Of a stretch of 64,000 nt of DNA, positions 43,723 to 52,013 are shown piece by piece (position 1 is the first letter of the stretch; every line of letters starts with the position of its first letter). The DNA lies in assembly GCA_009838735.1 (NCBI GenBank), contig VXQZ01000050.1:57924-121923 (forward strand). The letters run 5' to 3'. The translations under genes were made by a program, and so were the position numbers. The notes under the pieces were generated by a model, which was given only the letters and a program-made list of their open reading frames with translations, searched no databases and had not been told where the DNA came from. This stretch comes from Chloroflexota bacterium (GTDB lineage: Bacteria > Chloroflexota > Dehalococcoidia > Bin125).

Positions 43723-44877
43723 ATGACTGACATGGCTGGCTACAGCGAGGGGACGATGGACGACAGCATCCGCTCGCGGTTTGTCGAAGGGGTAAACGGA
43801 CTGACGGTTCACATCCTCGAGGCGGGTTGGGAGGACGGTGACCGACCGCGCATCCTCCTGCTGCATGGCTTTCCCGAGATCGCCTACAGCTGGCGCAAGG
43901 TGATGCCGATGCTGGCGGCAGCCGGCTTTCACGTCGTCGCGCCCGACCAGCGTGGCTACGGCCGAACAACCGGTTGGTCCGCGGAGTATGACGACAGCCT
44001 GATTCCTTACGGCATGCTGAACCTGACTCGCGACGCGGTCGGGTTGGTTAGCGCGCTGGGCTGGGACTCGGTGGACGGCGTGTTCGGGCATGATTTCGGC
44101 TCGCCGGTGGCGGCCTATTGCGCGTTGATTAGGCCCGACATCTTCCGCTCGGTCGTGACGATGAGCGGTCCGTTCGGCGGTCCGCCGGGGCTGCCGGCGG
44201 GTGAGCTTCGCGGGTCGGGCGCGGCGGGATCGGCGAGCATTGCCGACGACCTGGCGGCGCTGGATCGTCCGCGCAAGCACTACCAGATCTACTACTGCAC
44301 TCGTCCGGCGGACGCCGACATGACCAATGCGCCGCAGGGCGTCCACGACTTTCTCCGTGCCTACTACCACCACAAGAGCGCCGACTGGCAGCAGAACCGA
44401 CCGCATCCGCTGGAGGCGTGGAGCGCAACGGAGCTGGCCAAGCTGCCGACCTACTACGTGATGGATCTCGACGAAGACATGCCGACGACGGTGGCGCACG
44501 AGATGCCGTCGGCCGAGGAGATTGCCGGTTGCACGTGGCTGACTGAAGCAGAGATGGCTGTCTATGCGGGTGAGTACTCGCGCAACGGATTTCAGGGTGG
44601 GCTGAACTGGTACCGGGGGACTCGTGATCCGGAGTGCGTGGCGCAGCTGCAACTGTTTCACGGCCGGACGATCGATGTGCCGGCGGCGTTCATCGGCGGC
44701 GCCTCGGACTGGGGCGTCTACCAGTCGCCGGGCGGCTGGGACCGGATGGCCACAGCCTGCACCAAGCTGGAGGGCATGCACCTGGTCGACGGCGCCGGCC
44801 ACTGGGTCCAGCAGGAGCAGCCGGAGGCGGTGACGGAGTTGCTGTTGGGTTTTCTTGATGAAACCGTCTCGGTTTGA
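43723..44877 (+). CDS. Epoxide hydrolase-like alpha/beta hydrolase
   Basis: The 384-residue protein has an Asp nucleophile, GHDFGSPVA (Asp124), rather than Ser, which is the mark of epoxide hydrolases and haloalkane dehalogenases. HGFPEIAYSWR (oxyanion HGFP) and PDQRGYGRT fit epoxide hydrolases. The His is in GAGHWVQQEQPE near the C-terminus. A long cap (about residues 165-290) contains several Tyr, one of which could activate the epoxide (for example YYCTRP or YYHHK). The cap is longer than in the classic enzyme, hinting at a bulky substrate. It may act with the neighbouring desaturase-type oxygenase. Confidence 0.85.
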   Translation: MTDMAGYSEGTMDDSIRSRFVEGVNGLTVHILEAGWEDGDRPRILLLHGFPEIAYSWRKVMPMLAAAGFHVVAPDQRGYGRTTGWSAEYDDSLIPYGMLNLTRDAVGLVSALGWDSVDGVFGHDFGSPVAAYCALIRPDIFRSVVTMSGPFGGPPGLPAGELRGSGAAGSASIADDLAALDRPRKHYQIYYCTRPADADMTNAPQGVHDFLRAYYHHKSADWQQNRPHPLEAWSATELAKLPTYYVMDLDEDMPTTVAHEMPSAEEIAGCTWLTEAEMAVYAGEYSRNGFQGGLNWYRGTRDPECVAQLQLFHGRTIDVPAAFIGGASDWGVYQSPGGWDRMATACTKLEGMHLVDGAGHWVQQEQPEAVTELLLGFLDETVSV

Positions 44878-44880
44878 TTC

Positions 44881-45948
44881 TCAGCGCCTCAGTTGCGGGG
44901 CGACGTCGCTGACGAAGCGTTCGCTGCATTCGGAGTCGGGGTGGCTGGGGTCGTTCGTGGCGCCGGGGATGAAGAAGCGGGTGACTCCGAGCTCGATCAG
45001 TTCACCGAGGCGCTGGACGCAGTAGTCGGGTGGGCCGAAGATGCCGAAGCTGCCGGCGAACTCCTGCGTCACGTGGCCGGACTGCGGACTGCCCTCTCGC
45101 GCGTGACCATGCATGTCGTAGCTGTCGTGGATTTTGGTCAGCACATCACGCTGGTAGTCGGTGACCGGTCCGACGATCTCGCCGTACATGTTGGAGAACC
45201 GGGCAAACAGGGAGAGGCCGGCGGAGCCGATCGAAAGCGCGACCTCGGGGTCGTCGTGGACGACCGTGGGGATGTAGGCCGCGAACGCGATCTCCGGGTC
45301 AAGACCCGCTGTCGATCTGGCTTCGCGGGCGACGTCCATGCCCCACTTGATCCGTTCCGGGTCGCCGCCGACCGCCAGACTGACCTGTTCGGCGTGACGG
45401 GCGGCCGCGGCGATCACGCGCGGACCGGTCGCCGCGACATCGACGGGCACCTTGGCATAGGACGGGTTGAGCCATTCGATGCGGCTGGTGTCGGGCGTGT
45501 CGGCGAGGCCCAGGACGTGGACGTCGGTCTCTCCGAACTCCACATCGTCGCCGCGCAGGTATCCCTGAAGTTGTTCCAGATAGTGCTCGAACTTCGGCAC
45601 CGCGTGCGGCGCCAGTCCGAGATGGGCCAGCGCCGAGTCGCCGCGTCCGATACCGAGATAGGCGCGCCCGCCGCTCTCGGCCTGGATCGCGGCGATCGCC
45701 GAGGCGGTGACGGCGGGATGCCGGGTGTAGGAGTTGGTTACTCCCGTACCCAGCTTGAGCCGCGTGGTCGCGTGGGCCGCGACGGTCAAGGCGACGTAGC
45801 AGTCGCTGGCCCGATTTTGACTGTCGACGAAGGTGATGCCATCGAAGCCCAATTCCTCGGCTCGTTGCGCCTGTCTGGCTGATGTGAACGCGGATGGGTT
45901 GTCGCTCGAGGCCAGGCCTCGGCCCGATGTCCAGAATTCGACCGGCAT
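44881..45948 (-). CDS. LLM-class flavin-dependent oxidoreductase, tandem copy 2
   Basis: The 355-residue TIM barrel is luciferase-like, nearest to F420-dependent methylene-tetrahydromethanopterin reductase-type proteins. Visible signs are AQRAEELGFDGITFVDSQN, LKLGTGVTNSYTRHPAVTASAIA, and RAYLGIGRGDSALAHLGL; ATGPRVIAAAARHAEQVSLAVGG forms the cofactor-phosphate region. It can use FMN/FMNH2 or F420, which cannot be told by eye. It lies five bases downstream of its paralogue, so the two form one transcriptional unit. Confidence 0.88.
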   Translation of the reverse strand: MPVEFWTSGRGLASSDNPSAFTSARQAQRAEELGFDGITFVDSQNRASDCYVALTVAAHATTRLKLGTGVTNSYTRHPAVTASAIAAIQAESGGRAYLGIGRGDSALAHLGLAPHAVPKFEHYLEQLQGYLRGDDVEFGETDVHVLGLADTPDTSRIEWLNPSYAKVPVDVAATGPRVIAAAARHAEQVSLAVGGDPERIKWGMDVAREARSTAGLDPEIAFAAYIPTVVHDDPEVALSIGSAGLSLFARFSNMYGEIVGPVTDYQRDVLTKIHDSYDMHGHAREGSPQSGHVTQEFAGSFGIFGPPDYCVQRLGELIELGVTRFFIPGATNDPSHPDSECSERFVSDVAPQLRR

Positions 45949-45953
45949 AAGGG

Positions 45954-47039
45954 TTAGCCCTTCAACTGGGGGATGACTTCCTGAGTGAAGCGGACGCTGG
46001 ATTCGGTATCGGGGTTGCCCGGATCGAGCGGGGAGCCGCGGAAGATGAAGCGGTCGATGCCGATCTCGATCAACTCGCCCAGCCGCTGGACGACGTAATC
46101 GGGCGGACCGAAGACGCCAAAGGAGCGCTCGAACTCGGCCGGGATCACGCCTGCCTGGGCGCTGCCGGGGCGTCCGTGTCCGTGCATGTCGTAGTTGTCA
46201 TGGATATCGGTCAGGACTCTGGTCTGCTGTTCCGTCGCCGGACCGACGATCTCGCCGTACATGTTGGAGAAGCGGGCGAAGAGAGAGACCTGCCCCGCTC
46301 CGATCTGCATGGCCTGCTCGGGGTCGTCGTGCACGGCGAGCGGGATGTAGGCGGCGAAGGGGATGTCCGGGTCGAGTCCCGCTTCGACACGTGCCTGGCG
46401 GGCGACGTCCATGCCCCAGAGCGTCCGGTCGACATCGGCGCCGACGTTGAAGCTGATCCGGTCGGCGTGCCGGGCGGCGGCCTGGATTACGCGCGGACCG
46501 GTGGCCGCGACATCGACCGGGACCTTGGGTCCCATGCCGTTCATGTAGCGGATGTTGCTGGATTCCGGCGTGTCGGCCAGACCGAGGGCATCGACGTCGG
46601 TCTCTCCAAAGGCGACGCTGTCGCCGCGCAGGTAGGCCTGGAGCTCCTCGAGATATCGCTCGAAGGGATCGACCGCGTGGGGAGCGAGGCCGAGATGGGC
46701 GAGCGCGGAGTCGCCGCGGCCGATGCCCATGTGGGCGCGGCCCTGGCTTTCCGCCTGGATTGTGGCGATGCATGAGGCCGTGACCGCGGCGTGGCGCGTG
46801 AACGAGTTGGTCACGCCGGTGCCAAGTTGGATCCGCGAGGTCGCGTGGGCGGCGAGCGCCATCGAGATGTAGCAGTCGGGGGCGAGGTTCTGGCTGTCGA
46901 CCCAGACGATCCCGTCATAGCCGAGCCGCTCAGCTTCGACGGCCATTTGCACGCCGTCGAAGGAGGGCATGCCAGAGCTGGCGCCAGGCAAGGATCTGGT
47001 CGGGACACCGGCGCCCATTGTCCAAAACTCGGTTGTCAT
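45954..47039 (-). CDS. LLM-class flavin-dependent oxidoreductase, tandem copy 1
   Basis: The 361-residue protein matches the following one throughout, with VEAERLGYDGIVWVDSQN, IQLGTGVTNSFTRHAAVTAS and RAHMGIGRGDSALAHLGLAPH. Both have the conserved FSNMYGEIVGP segment and the C-terminal FGPPDYVVQRLGELIE. It differs in an N-terminal insertion of about 15 residues and in the loop near residue 170. This is the first gene of the pair, transcribed from the 653-base gap upstream. The two may act on related substrates or as a heteromer. Confidence 0.88.
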   Translation of the reverse strand: MTTEFWTMGAGVPTRSLPGASSGMPSFDGVQMAVEAERLGYDGIVWVDSQNLAPDCYISMALAAHATSRIQLGTGVTNSFTRHAAVTASCIATIQAESQGRAHMGIGRGDSALAHLGLAPHAVDPFERYLEELQAYLRGDSVAFGETDVDALGLADTPESSNIRYMNGMGPKVPVDVAATGPRVIQAAARHADRISFNVGADVDRTLWGMDVARQARVEAGLDPDIPFAAYIPLAVHDDPEQAMQIGAGQVSLFARFSNMYGEIVGPATEQQTRVLTDIHDNYDMHGHGRPGSAQAGVIPAEFERSFGVFGPPDYVVQRLGELIEIGIDRFIFRGSPLDPGNPDTESSVRFTQEVIPQLKG

Positions 47040-47210
47040 TGGAATCCTCCATGAGTCGGTGATTTTCGCGGCTGGGCCGAGGGTACCGCCTGCTTGAGAC
47101 GGTGCGGTCTGGCGAGTTTCAGGTTTTCAGAGAACTTTTTCTATCGGGCGGAAAACAGGAACCGCGGTGCGGATCTCCCGTGTTTTGCTGGAGATCGTGA
47201 GTTTGGTGAC

Positions 47211-47260
47211 CTTCAGGACTTTCAGCTTTTTTCAGGTTTTTTCGGGTCGGTTCAGGCTTC
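47211..47260 (-). repeat. 10-base-period TTCAG array
   Basis: TTC falls at 47212, 47221, 47231, 47241 and 47251, giving units such as TTCAGCTTTT and TTCAGGTTTT. On the - strand, which is the coding strand of both flanking genes, the unit reads AAAACCTGAA. Confidence 0.65.
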
Positions 47261-47300
47261 GCAGCCAGGTGGCGATGGGGCGCGCGGCGTGGAAGGAGGC

Positions 47301-47350
47301 GTTCGGAGCGTTCGGTTTTGTTCGATTTTGTTCGATTCTGTTCGGGTTGG
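47301..47350 (-). repeat. 10-base-period TTCGG/TTCGA array
   Basis: TTCG occurs at 47302, 47311, 47321, 47331 and 47341, in units TTCGGTTTTG, TTCGATTTTG, TTCGATTCTG and TTCGGGTTGG. On the - strand the unit becomes CAAAATCGAA or CAGAATCGAA, the same as in the argD-argG array. Confidence 0.75.
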
Positions 47351-47526
47351 GACGATGCTGTGCGACGGTGGACTGGGATGTGCGGGCGGTGTTCGGGTTG
47401 GTGTGAGCGGGGCATCGGAAGTCGCTTTCAGGGACGAAGCGGATGAATCGCGATTGATTGTATCCGCACATGCGTTCCATTGCGGCACGGATTGTGACGG
47501 TGGACACATGGTCGCGGACCTCTTCG

Positions 47527-47554
47527 CCCCCTGGGAGAGGGCTGCGGTGAGGGT
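47527..47554. repeat. CCCTCTCCC-type intergenic repeat, copy 2
   Basis: CCCCCTGGGAGAGGG followed by CTGCGGTGAGGG. It is the inverted partner of the copy 50 bases downstream. Confidence 0.6.
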
Positions 47555-47604
47555 CCGGCCGTTGCCAGCAATCTGATGGTCGCCCGTCTCTGGGCCTCGA
47601 GGGG

Positions 47605-47661
47605 CCCTCACCCCCCGCCTTCGCGGGGACAGGCTCTAACCCTCTCCCTCAGGGAGAGGGG
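47605..47661. repeat. CCCTCTCCC-type intergenic repeat, copy 3
   Basis: It starts CCCTCACCCCCCG, includes CCCGCCTTCGCGGGG, and ends with the hairpin CCCTCTCCCTC-AGGGAGAGGGG. It lies close to the sulfatase 3' end and may serve as its terminator. Confidence 0.6.
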
Positions 47662-47692
47662 ACCGGAAGGAGCAGATGGCAAATGATCAGCA

Positions 47693-49951
47693 CTACTGGG
47701 TGCGCATGAGGTTGTCGATCAGGGTTTGGGGATTCTCGATCTTTCGGCCGGCTGCGTCGATGGTGACGTCGAGTAGGCGGCCCTCGAACTCAAACGGGGA
47801 GTTGTAGAGATCGTCGACCGGAGTCTGGCCGTCGCGTCCGACCTCCAGCGGCTCGTTGACGTAGTTGCGGTCTTCGAAGTGGGACAGGGTTCCGCTTCCA
47901 GCCGGTTCGTCGTTGATGAACATCTGGACCGAAGCCGTGCCCTCTCCGGCGCGGACGACGTCGGCGCGGAGGGTCGCGGCACCGACAGGGATGGCGGCGT
48001 CGGAGATGATCCGGCTGCGCTCGCCAAAGGCGTTGGTGGTGTAGCAGAGCCGGTTGTGTTGGATGTAGAGCGCGACGCCGCCGAAGCGGCCGCCGTCGGC
48101 GAGGATGACGCCGCTCTGTGCCGCGTGGTCTCGCTCGATCTTCGCTTCGATTCGATGCGAGCTGCCGAGCAGGAACGGTCCCTGGCGGAAGAAGTGGGGC
48201 AGGACGGCGCCCTGCTGGAAGACCCAGCGGCCGGGACCCGGGCGCTGCAGGCGCAACTGGTGACCGCCGGTCAGGTCGTCGAGCGGGAGTACGCCGTAGC
48301 GCTCTGCCTCCTGCCACCAGAGGTCGATCATGTCCTTCAGCCGTCGTGGTTCGGATTCGGCCAGATTGATCAGCTCGGCGATGTCCTGCTCGAGGTGATA
48401 GAGCTCCCAGGGCTCGGCGTCGTAGTCGGCGCCGGGCTCGTGGAAGGTGACCGCCTTCCAGCCGTCGTGCCAGATGGCGCGGTTGCCGACCATCTCGAAG
48501 TACTGCGTCGTCTTGGGCGAAGGGGCGTCCGGGTCCTCCAGGGTGGAGCCGAGAGAGTTGCCGTGCATGGGGATCTGTTCAACGCCATTGAGTGACTCAG
48601 GCATGTCGACGCCGGCGAGGTCGAGGATCGTGGGGGCCAGATCGACGACGTGGCAGAACTGCCGGCGCGTCTGGCCGCGGGCGGCGATTCCCTTGGGCCA
48701 GGAGATCACCAGCGGAGCCCGAACGCCGCCCGAGTGGGTGTGCGATTTGTAGCGCTTGAACGGCGTGTTGCCGGCCATGGCCCAGCCGCGCGGGTAGTGG
48801 TTCATGACCAGCGGACCGCCGAGGTCGTCAAGCCGCTGGGCGATGTCTTCGAGGGTGTCGCGGACGGCGTTGCGGCGGCGGGTGTGATCGAACGTGCCGC
48901 TGGCGCCGCCCTCGGCCGATGCGCCGTTGTCCGAGATCGCGATGACGAGCGTGTCGTCCAGCTTGCCCAATCGATCCAACTCGTCCAGCAGGCGGCCGAT
49001 CTGGGCGTCGGCATGGTCGAGGAATCCTGCGAAGACCTCTTGCATGCGGGCGTAGACCCGCCGCTCGTCGTCGTCGAGATCGTGCCAGGGGCGGACGTTG
49101 GGATTGCGCGGGGCGAGCTGCTGATCCTCGGGGAGCAGTCCGGATGCGCGCTGGCTAGCGAGGATTCGGTCGCGCTCGACGTCCCAACCGTCGTCAAAGC
49201 GGCCGCGGTACTTGTCGGCCCAGGCGGCGGGAACGTGATGCGGGGAATGCGCGGCGGCGAATGCGACGTAGAGGAAGAACGGGGCGTCGTCGCCGGAGGA
49301 GGCCAGTTGACGCAGCCACAGGTTGGCACGGTCGACGATCGCTTCGGAGAGGTGGTAGTCGTCGCCCGATTCGACGGTCGAGGGTGCGTCGATGCGCTCG
49401 TTGCCGAGGAAGAGTTCGGGATTCCACTGGCTCGTCTCGCCGAAGAGGAAGCCGTAGTAGCGGTCGAAGCCGCGCTGCAGCGGCCAGTGGTCGTAGGGGC
49501 CGGCGGGGGTCTGCATGGTGCTGACGACGAGGTGCCATTTGCCCACGCACATCGTGCGATAGCCGCTGGGCTTGAGCATTTCGGCCAGCGTGCCGGCCTC
49601 GCGGGAGATGAATCCGGCGGTGTTGGGGAATCCGTTGTCCATTTCGGTCACGCGGCCGATTCCGACGGCGTGGTGGTTGCGTCCGGTGAGCAGGCAGGCA
49701 CGCGTTGGGGAACAGAGCGGCGTGACGTGGAAGTTGGAGTAGCGCAAGCCGCGCTCGGCGATCCGGTCGAGGGCGGGCGTATCGATGCTGGAGCCGTAGC
49801 AGCCGAGTTGCGAGTAGCCGACGTCATCGAGCACGATGACGACGACGTTGGGCCGCTTGACCGTTGGTTCCTCGTTCCAGGAGCTTTCAGAATCGGCGAT
49901 GGTGGTGCGGATCGTGCCGGTGAATCCGCGTTCGTGTTCCAACTCTGGCAT
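47693..49951 (-). CDS. Type I arylsulfatase
   Basis: The 752-residue sulfatase hydrolyses sulfate esters. The site converted to formylglycine is Cys80 in PLCSPTRACLLTGR (the aerobic C-x-P-x-R form). Metal ligands appear in VIVLDDVGYSQLG (Asp pair) and later in DNGASAEGG; GKWHL supplies the usual Lys/His. The last 170 residues are a C-terminal beta-sandwich-like domain typical of the larger (about 750-780-residue) arylsulfatases. No signal peptide is seen, so it would act in the cytoplasm or depend on another export route. The ATG at 49951 is chosen over one at 50005, which lacks a ribosome-binding site. A formylglycine-generating enzyme is not in the window. Confidence 0.92.
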   Translation of the reverse strand: MPELEHERGFTGTIRTTIADSESSWNEEPTVKRPNVVVIVLDDVGYSQLGCYGSSIDTPALDRIAERGLRYSNFHVTPLCSPTRACLLTGRNHHAVGIGRVTEMDNGFPNTAGFISREAGTLAEMLKPSGYRTMCVGKWHLVVSTMQTPAGPYDHWPLQRGFDRYYGFLFGETSQWNPELFLGNERIDAPSTVESGDDYHLSEAIVDRANLWLRQLASSGDDAPFFLYVAFAAAHSPHHVPAAWADKYRGRFDDGWDVERDRILASQRASGLLPEDQQLAPRNPNVRPWHDLDDDERRVYARMQEVFAGFLDHADAQIGRLLDELDRLGKLDDTLVIAISDNGASAEGGASGTFDHTRRRNAVRDTLEDIAQRLDDLGGPLVMNHYPRGWAMAGNTPFKRYKSHTHSGGVRAPLVISWPKGIAARGQTRRQFCHVVDLAPTILDLAGVDMPESLNGVEQIPMHGNSLGSTLEDPDAPSPKTTQYFEMVGNRAIWHDGWKAVTFHEPGADYDAEPWELYHLEQDIAELINLAESEPRRLKDMIDLWWQEAERYGVLPLDDLTGGHQLRLQRPGPGRWVFQQGAVLPHFFRQGPFLLGSSHRIEAKIERDHAAQSGVILADGGRFGGVALYIQHNRLCYTTNAFGERSRIISDAAIPVGAATLRADVVRAGEGTASVQMFINDEPAGSGTLSHFEDRNYVNEPLEVGRDGQTPVDDLYNSPFEFEGRLLDVTIDAAGRKIENPQTLIDNLMRTQ

Positions 49952-49995
49952 CGGTGCGCCTCGCTTCTCAGCTCGATGAGGGTCCAGTCGAGTAG

Positions 49996-50067
49996 ACATG
50001 CGCATCGTCTAGAATTAGACAGGCTGTGCGCAAGTGCGCACTCTGAGAGCGAGATACAGGGAACTCG
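49996..50067. promoter_or_regulatory. Divergent regulatory region between the sulfatase and the ABC importer
   Basis: The 116 bases between the two start codons contain TAGAAT (50010-50015), a good -10 match on the + strand, within the near-palindrome TCTAGAATTAGA, and the inverted repeat GTGCGC-AAGT-GCGCAC at about 50025-50040. No proper -35 box was found. This is a plausible operator/promoter for one or both genes. Confidence 0.35.
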
Positions 50068-51969
50068 ATGACCAATCACTGGACGAACCTCCGCCGGACG
50101 CGATTGAGCCGGCGGTCGATGCTGCGGGCGTCGGCGCGGGCCGGGGTCGGCGCGGCCGGGCTGGCCCTGGTCGGCTGTGGCGACGATGACGACGACGATC
50201 AGCAGCAGGCGATGGCGCAGGCTCAGCAGCAGGATCAAGACCAGCAGCAGGCGATGCAGGATCAGGACCAGCAGCAGGCGATGCAGCAGCAGGCTCAGCA
50301 ACAGCAGGCCATGCAGCAGCAGGACGACCAGGCCGAGCAGCAGGCGATGCAGCAGGAGCAGCAGGAACAGTCGGCGGCCGAGGCGCAGGCGCAGCAGGAA
50401 GAAGAGCAGGCCGTCGCCGACGACAACATCGACTACAACGCGACGGCGATTGGCGCGTACGGCGCCTTCCCGCAGATTCTCGACCAGGGCAGCGCGCTGG
50501 CGCGCGGCGGTCAGTCGGCGTCGAACAACTATCACTTCGGCGCGGTGTTCCCGCTCGATCCGTTCGGCAGCGCCGTGCCCGGCGGTCTGGCCGAGTGGGA
50601 GTTCGTAGGCGCCGAGGCGCTGATCGTGCGGATGAACGAGGGGCGAACCTTCCACAATGGCGATCCGGTGACGGCGGAGGACATCAAGTTCACCATCGAC
50701 CGCCTGACCGGCAAAGCGGAGTACAACCCGGAGTACAACTCGGCCTGGACGGGCGAGCTGAGCTGGACCGGCGACAACGAGTTGCTGGACGAGAACACGT
50801 TGCGGATCGAACAGGGCGCTCCGAGCGTCGATGCGGCGAACAGTCTCGCGCTGGGCGGCTTCCCGGTGTTCCCCAAGAACTACCTGGAAGAGGTCGGCGA
50901 CGACGGCTACGGCCAGTTCCCGGTCGCGACCGGGTCGTTCAAGTTCGTGGAGTGGTCGCCCGACGAGTACATCAAGAGCGTCCGCAACGACGACTACTTC
51001 AACGACCGCGAATACGCCTATGCGCCCCGGCTGCCGTACCTGGCAGGGTTCGAGGCGCGGCTGATCCCGGAGATCGGCGCTCGCGTGTCGGCGCTGGAGG
51101 CGGGCGAGGTCGACGTGGCCAACTCGATTCCACCCGACCTGGCAGTGCCGCTGGGCGAGACCGGCGACTACAACGTCTTCTATCACCCGGCGCAGCGCGG
51201 GCTGCACATCAAGCTGCCGATGACAATCGAGGAAGATCCGTACAACCCCGGTCAACCGAACCCGTGGCGCGACCGGCGAGTGCGGATCGCCGCCAACCTG
51301 GCGGTCGATGTGGATGCGATCACTCAGAACATCATGACCGGTCGCGAGAACTACACCTACACGCTGTCGTCGGGTCAGTTCGGGTTCCCCGAAGAGCTTC
51401 CCGAGCAGCGCTGGGGCTACGACCCGGAGGAGGCGAAGCGATTGCTCGCCGAGGCCGGCTACGAGGACGGCGTCGAGACCGACCTGATCTACCTGAGCGG
51501 TCTGTACACCAACGACCAGCTGTTCATGGAGGCGATCGCCGAGATGCTGCGCGAGGTTGGCTTCATCGTCAACCTGATTCCCGAGGACATCTCCAAGTTC
51601 CTGGGCGAGGCGCGAAACAAGGAGCTGGTCGCTCCGTATCTGTTCCCGCAGTCGGCGGGTTTCACCTCGATCGGTTCGATGGCGATTTCGGTCGACAGTG
51701 CCGCGACCTACGAGCACCGCGTGGAGGTGCTGAGCGACGAGCGGGCCGAGGTCGACCGGCTGATCGCTGCGGCGAAGACGGAGTTCGACACAGAGAAGCG
51801 GCGCGAGTTGCTCAGCGATCTGGTCCGCATCCACTACCTGGAGGCGTCCTGGATCTTCCTCTTCGAGCTGGTCCAGACGCACGTCGCGGCCTCGCGGCTG
51901 CACTGGGATCCGTACTTCCTGCAGCCGCCGTCGGTCGAGCTCTGGAACCTGAAGTCGATGAAGACCTAG
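50068..51969 (+). CDS. ABC importer substrate-binding lipoprotein (family 5) with Gln-rich tether, copy 1
   Basis: The 633-residue protein is an extracytoplasmic peptide/opine/nickel-type binding protein (SBP_bac_5). It has a Tat signal (TRLSRRSMLRASARAG) and lipobox LVGC with lipid-anchored Cys37. Residues 39-44 are Asp and 45-114 are Gln-rich QQQAM-type repeats encoded by CAG codons. The binding domain follows, with RTFHNGDPVTAEDIKFTIDRL, the typical 'F.nG.p.tA.Dv..s..r' motif, and an end typical of such proteins. It is the first gene of a set followed by two permease genes. The ligand cannot be read by eye. Confidence 0.9.
   Translation: MTNHWTNLRRTRLSRRSMLRASARAGVGAAGLALVGCGDDDDDDQQQAMAQAQQQDQDQQQAMQDQDQQQAMQQQAQQQQAMQQQDDQAEQQAMQQEQQEQSAAEAQAQQEEEQAVADDNIDYNATAIGAYGAFPQILDQGSALARGGQSASNNYHFGAVFPLDPFGSAVPGGLAEWEFVGAEALIVRMNEGRTFHNGDPVTAEDIKFTIDRLTGKAEYNPEYNSAWTGELSWTGDNELLDENTLRIEQGAPSVDAANSLALGGFPVFPKNYLEEVGDDGYGQFPVATGSFKFVEWSPDEYIKSVRNDDYFNDREYAYAPRLPYLAGFEARLIPEIGARVSALEAGEVDVANSIPPDLAVPLGETGDYNVFYHPAQRGLHIKLPMTIEEDPYNPGQPNPWRDRRVRIAANLAVDVDAITQNIMTGRENYTYTLSSGQFGFPEELPEQRWGYDPEEAKRLLAEAGYEDGVETDLIYLSGLYTNDQLFMEAIAEMLREVGFIVNLIPEDISKFLGEARNKELVAPYLFPQSAGFTSIGSMAISVDSAATYEHRVEVLSDERAEVDRLIAAAKTEFDTEKRRELLSDLVRIHYLEASWIFLFELVQTHVAASRLHWDPYFLQPPSVELWNLKSMKT
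50200..50409 (+). repeat. CAG-rich trinucleotide repeat tract coding for the Gln tether
   Basis: About 70 codons are dominated by CAG with interspersed GCG-ATG and GAC/GAG codons, so that QQQAM recurs six times. Perfect CAG runs are short (three to four units), but the tract as a whole should be prone to replication slippage in multiples of three. Confidence 0.8.
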
Positions 51970-52013
51970 GGCTCGCATCGCCCGACGCTGCCTGAGGCAG
52001 CGGGGAGCAAGCC

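Larger units (their letters stand above)
47040..47692. other. 653-base gap between the LLM pair and the sulfatase
   Basis: There is no believable gene here. It contains two 10-base-period arrays (47211-47260 and 47301-47350) and two copies of the CCCTCTCCC-type palindrome (47527-47554 and 47605-47661). The first 60 bases should hold the promoter of the LLM unit, and the last part the end of the sulfatase transcript is convergent on the same strand direction, so an upstream terminator is expected. Confidence 0.6.

Noticed and set aside
43723..44877. Haloalkane dehalogenase
   Set aside because: The Asp nucleophile is shared, but the HGFPE oxyanion sequence and multiple Tyr in the cap fit epoxide hydrolases better.
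44881..47039. Bacterial luciferase genes
   Set aside because: The sequences follow the methylene-tetrahydromethanopterin reductase-like branch, and no lux genes are nearby.
47100..47600. Small genes in the 653-base gap
   Set aside because: The open frames are made of array repeats and palindromes; no ribosome-binding site or family similarity is visible.
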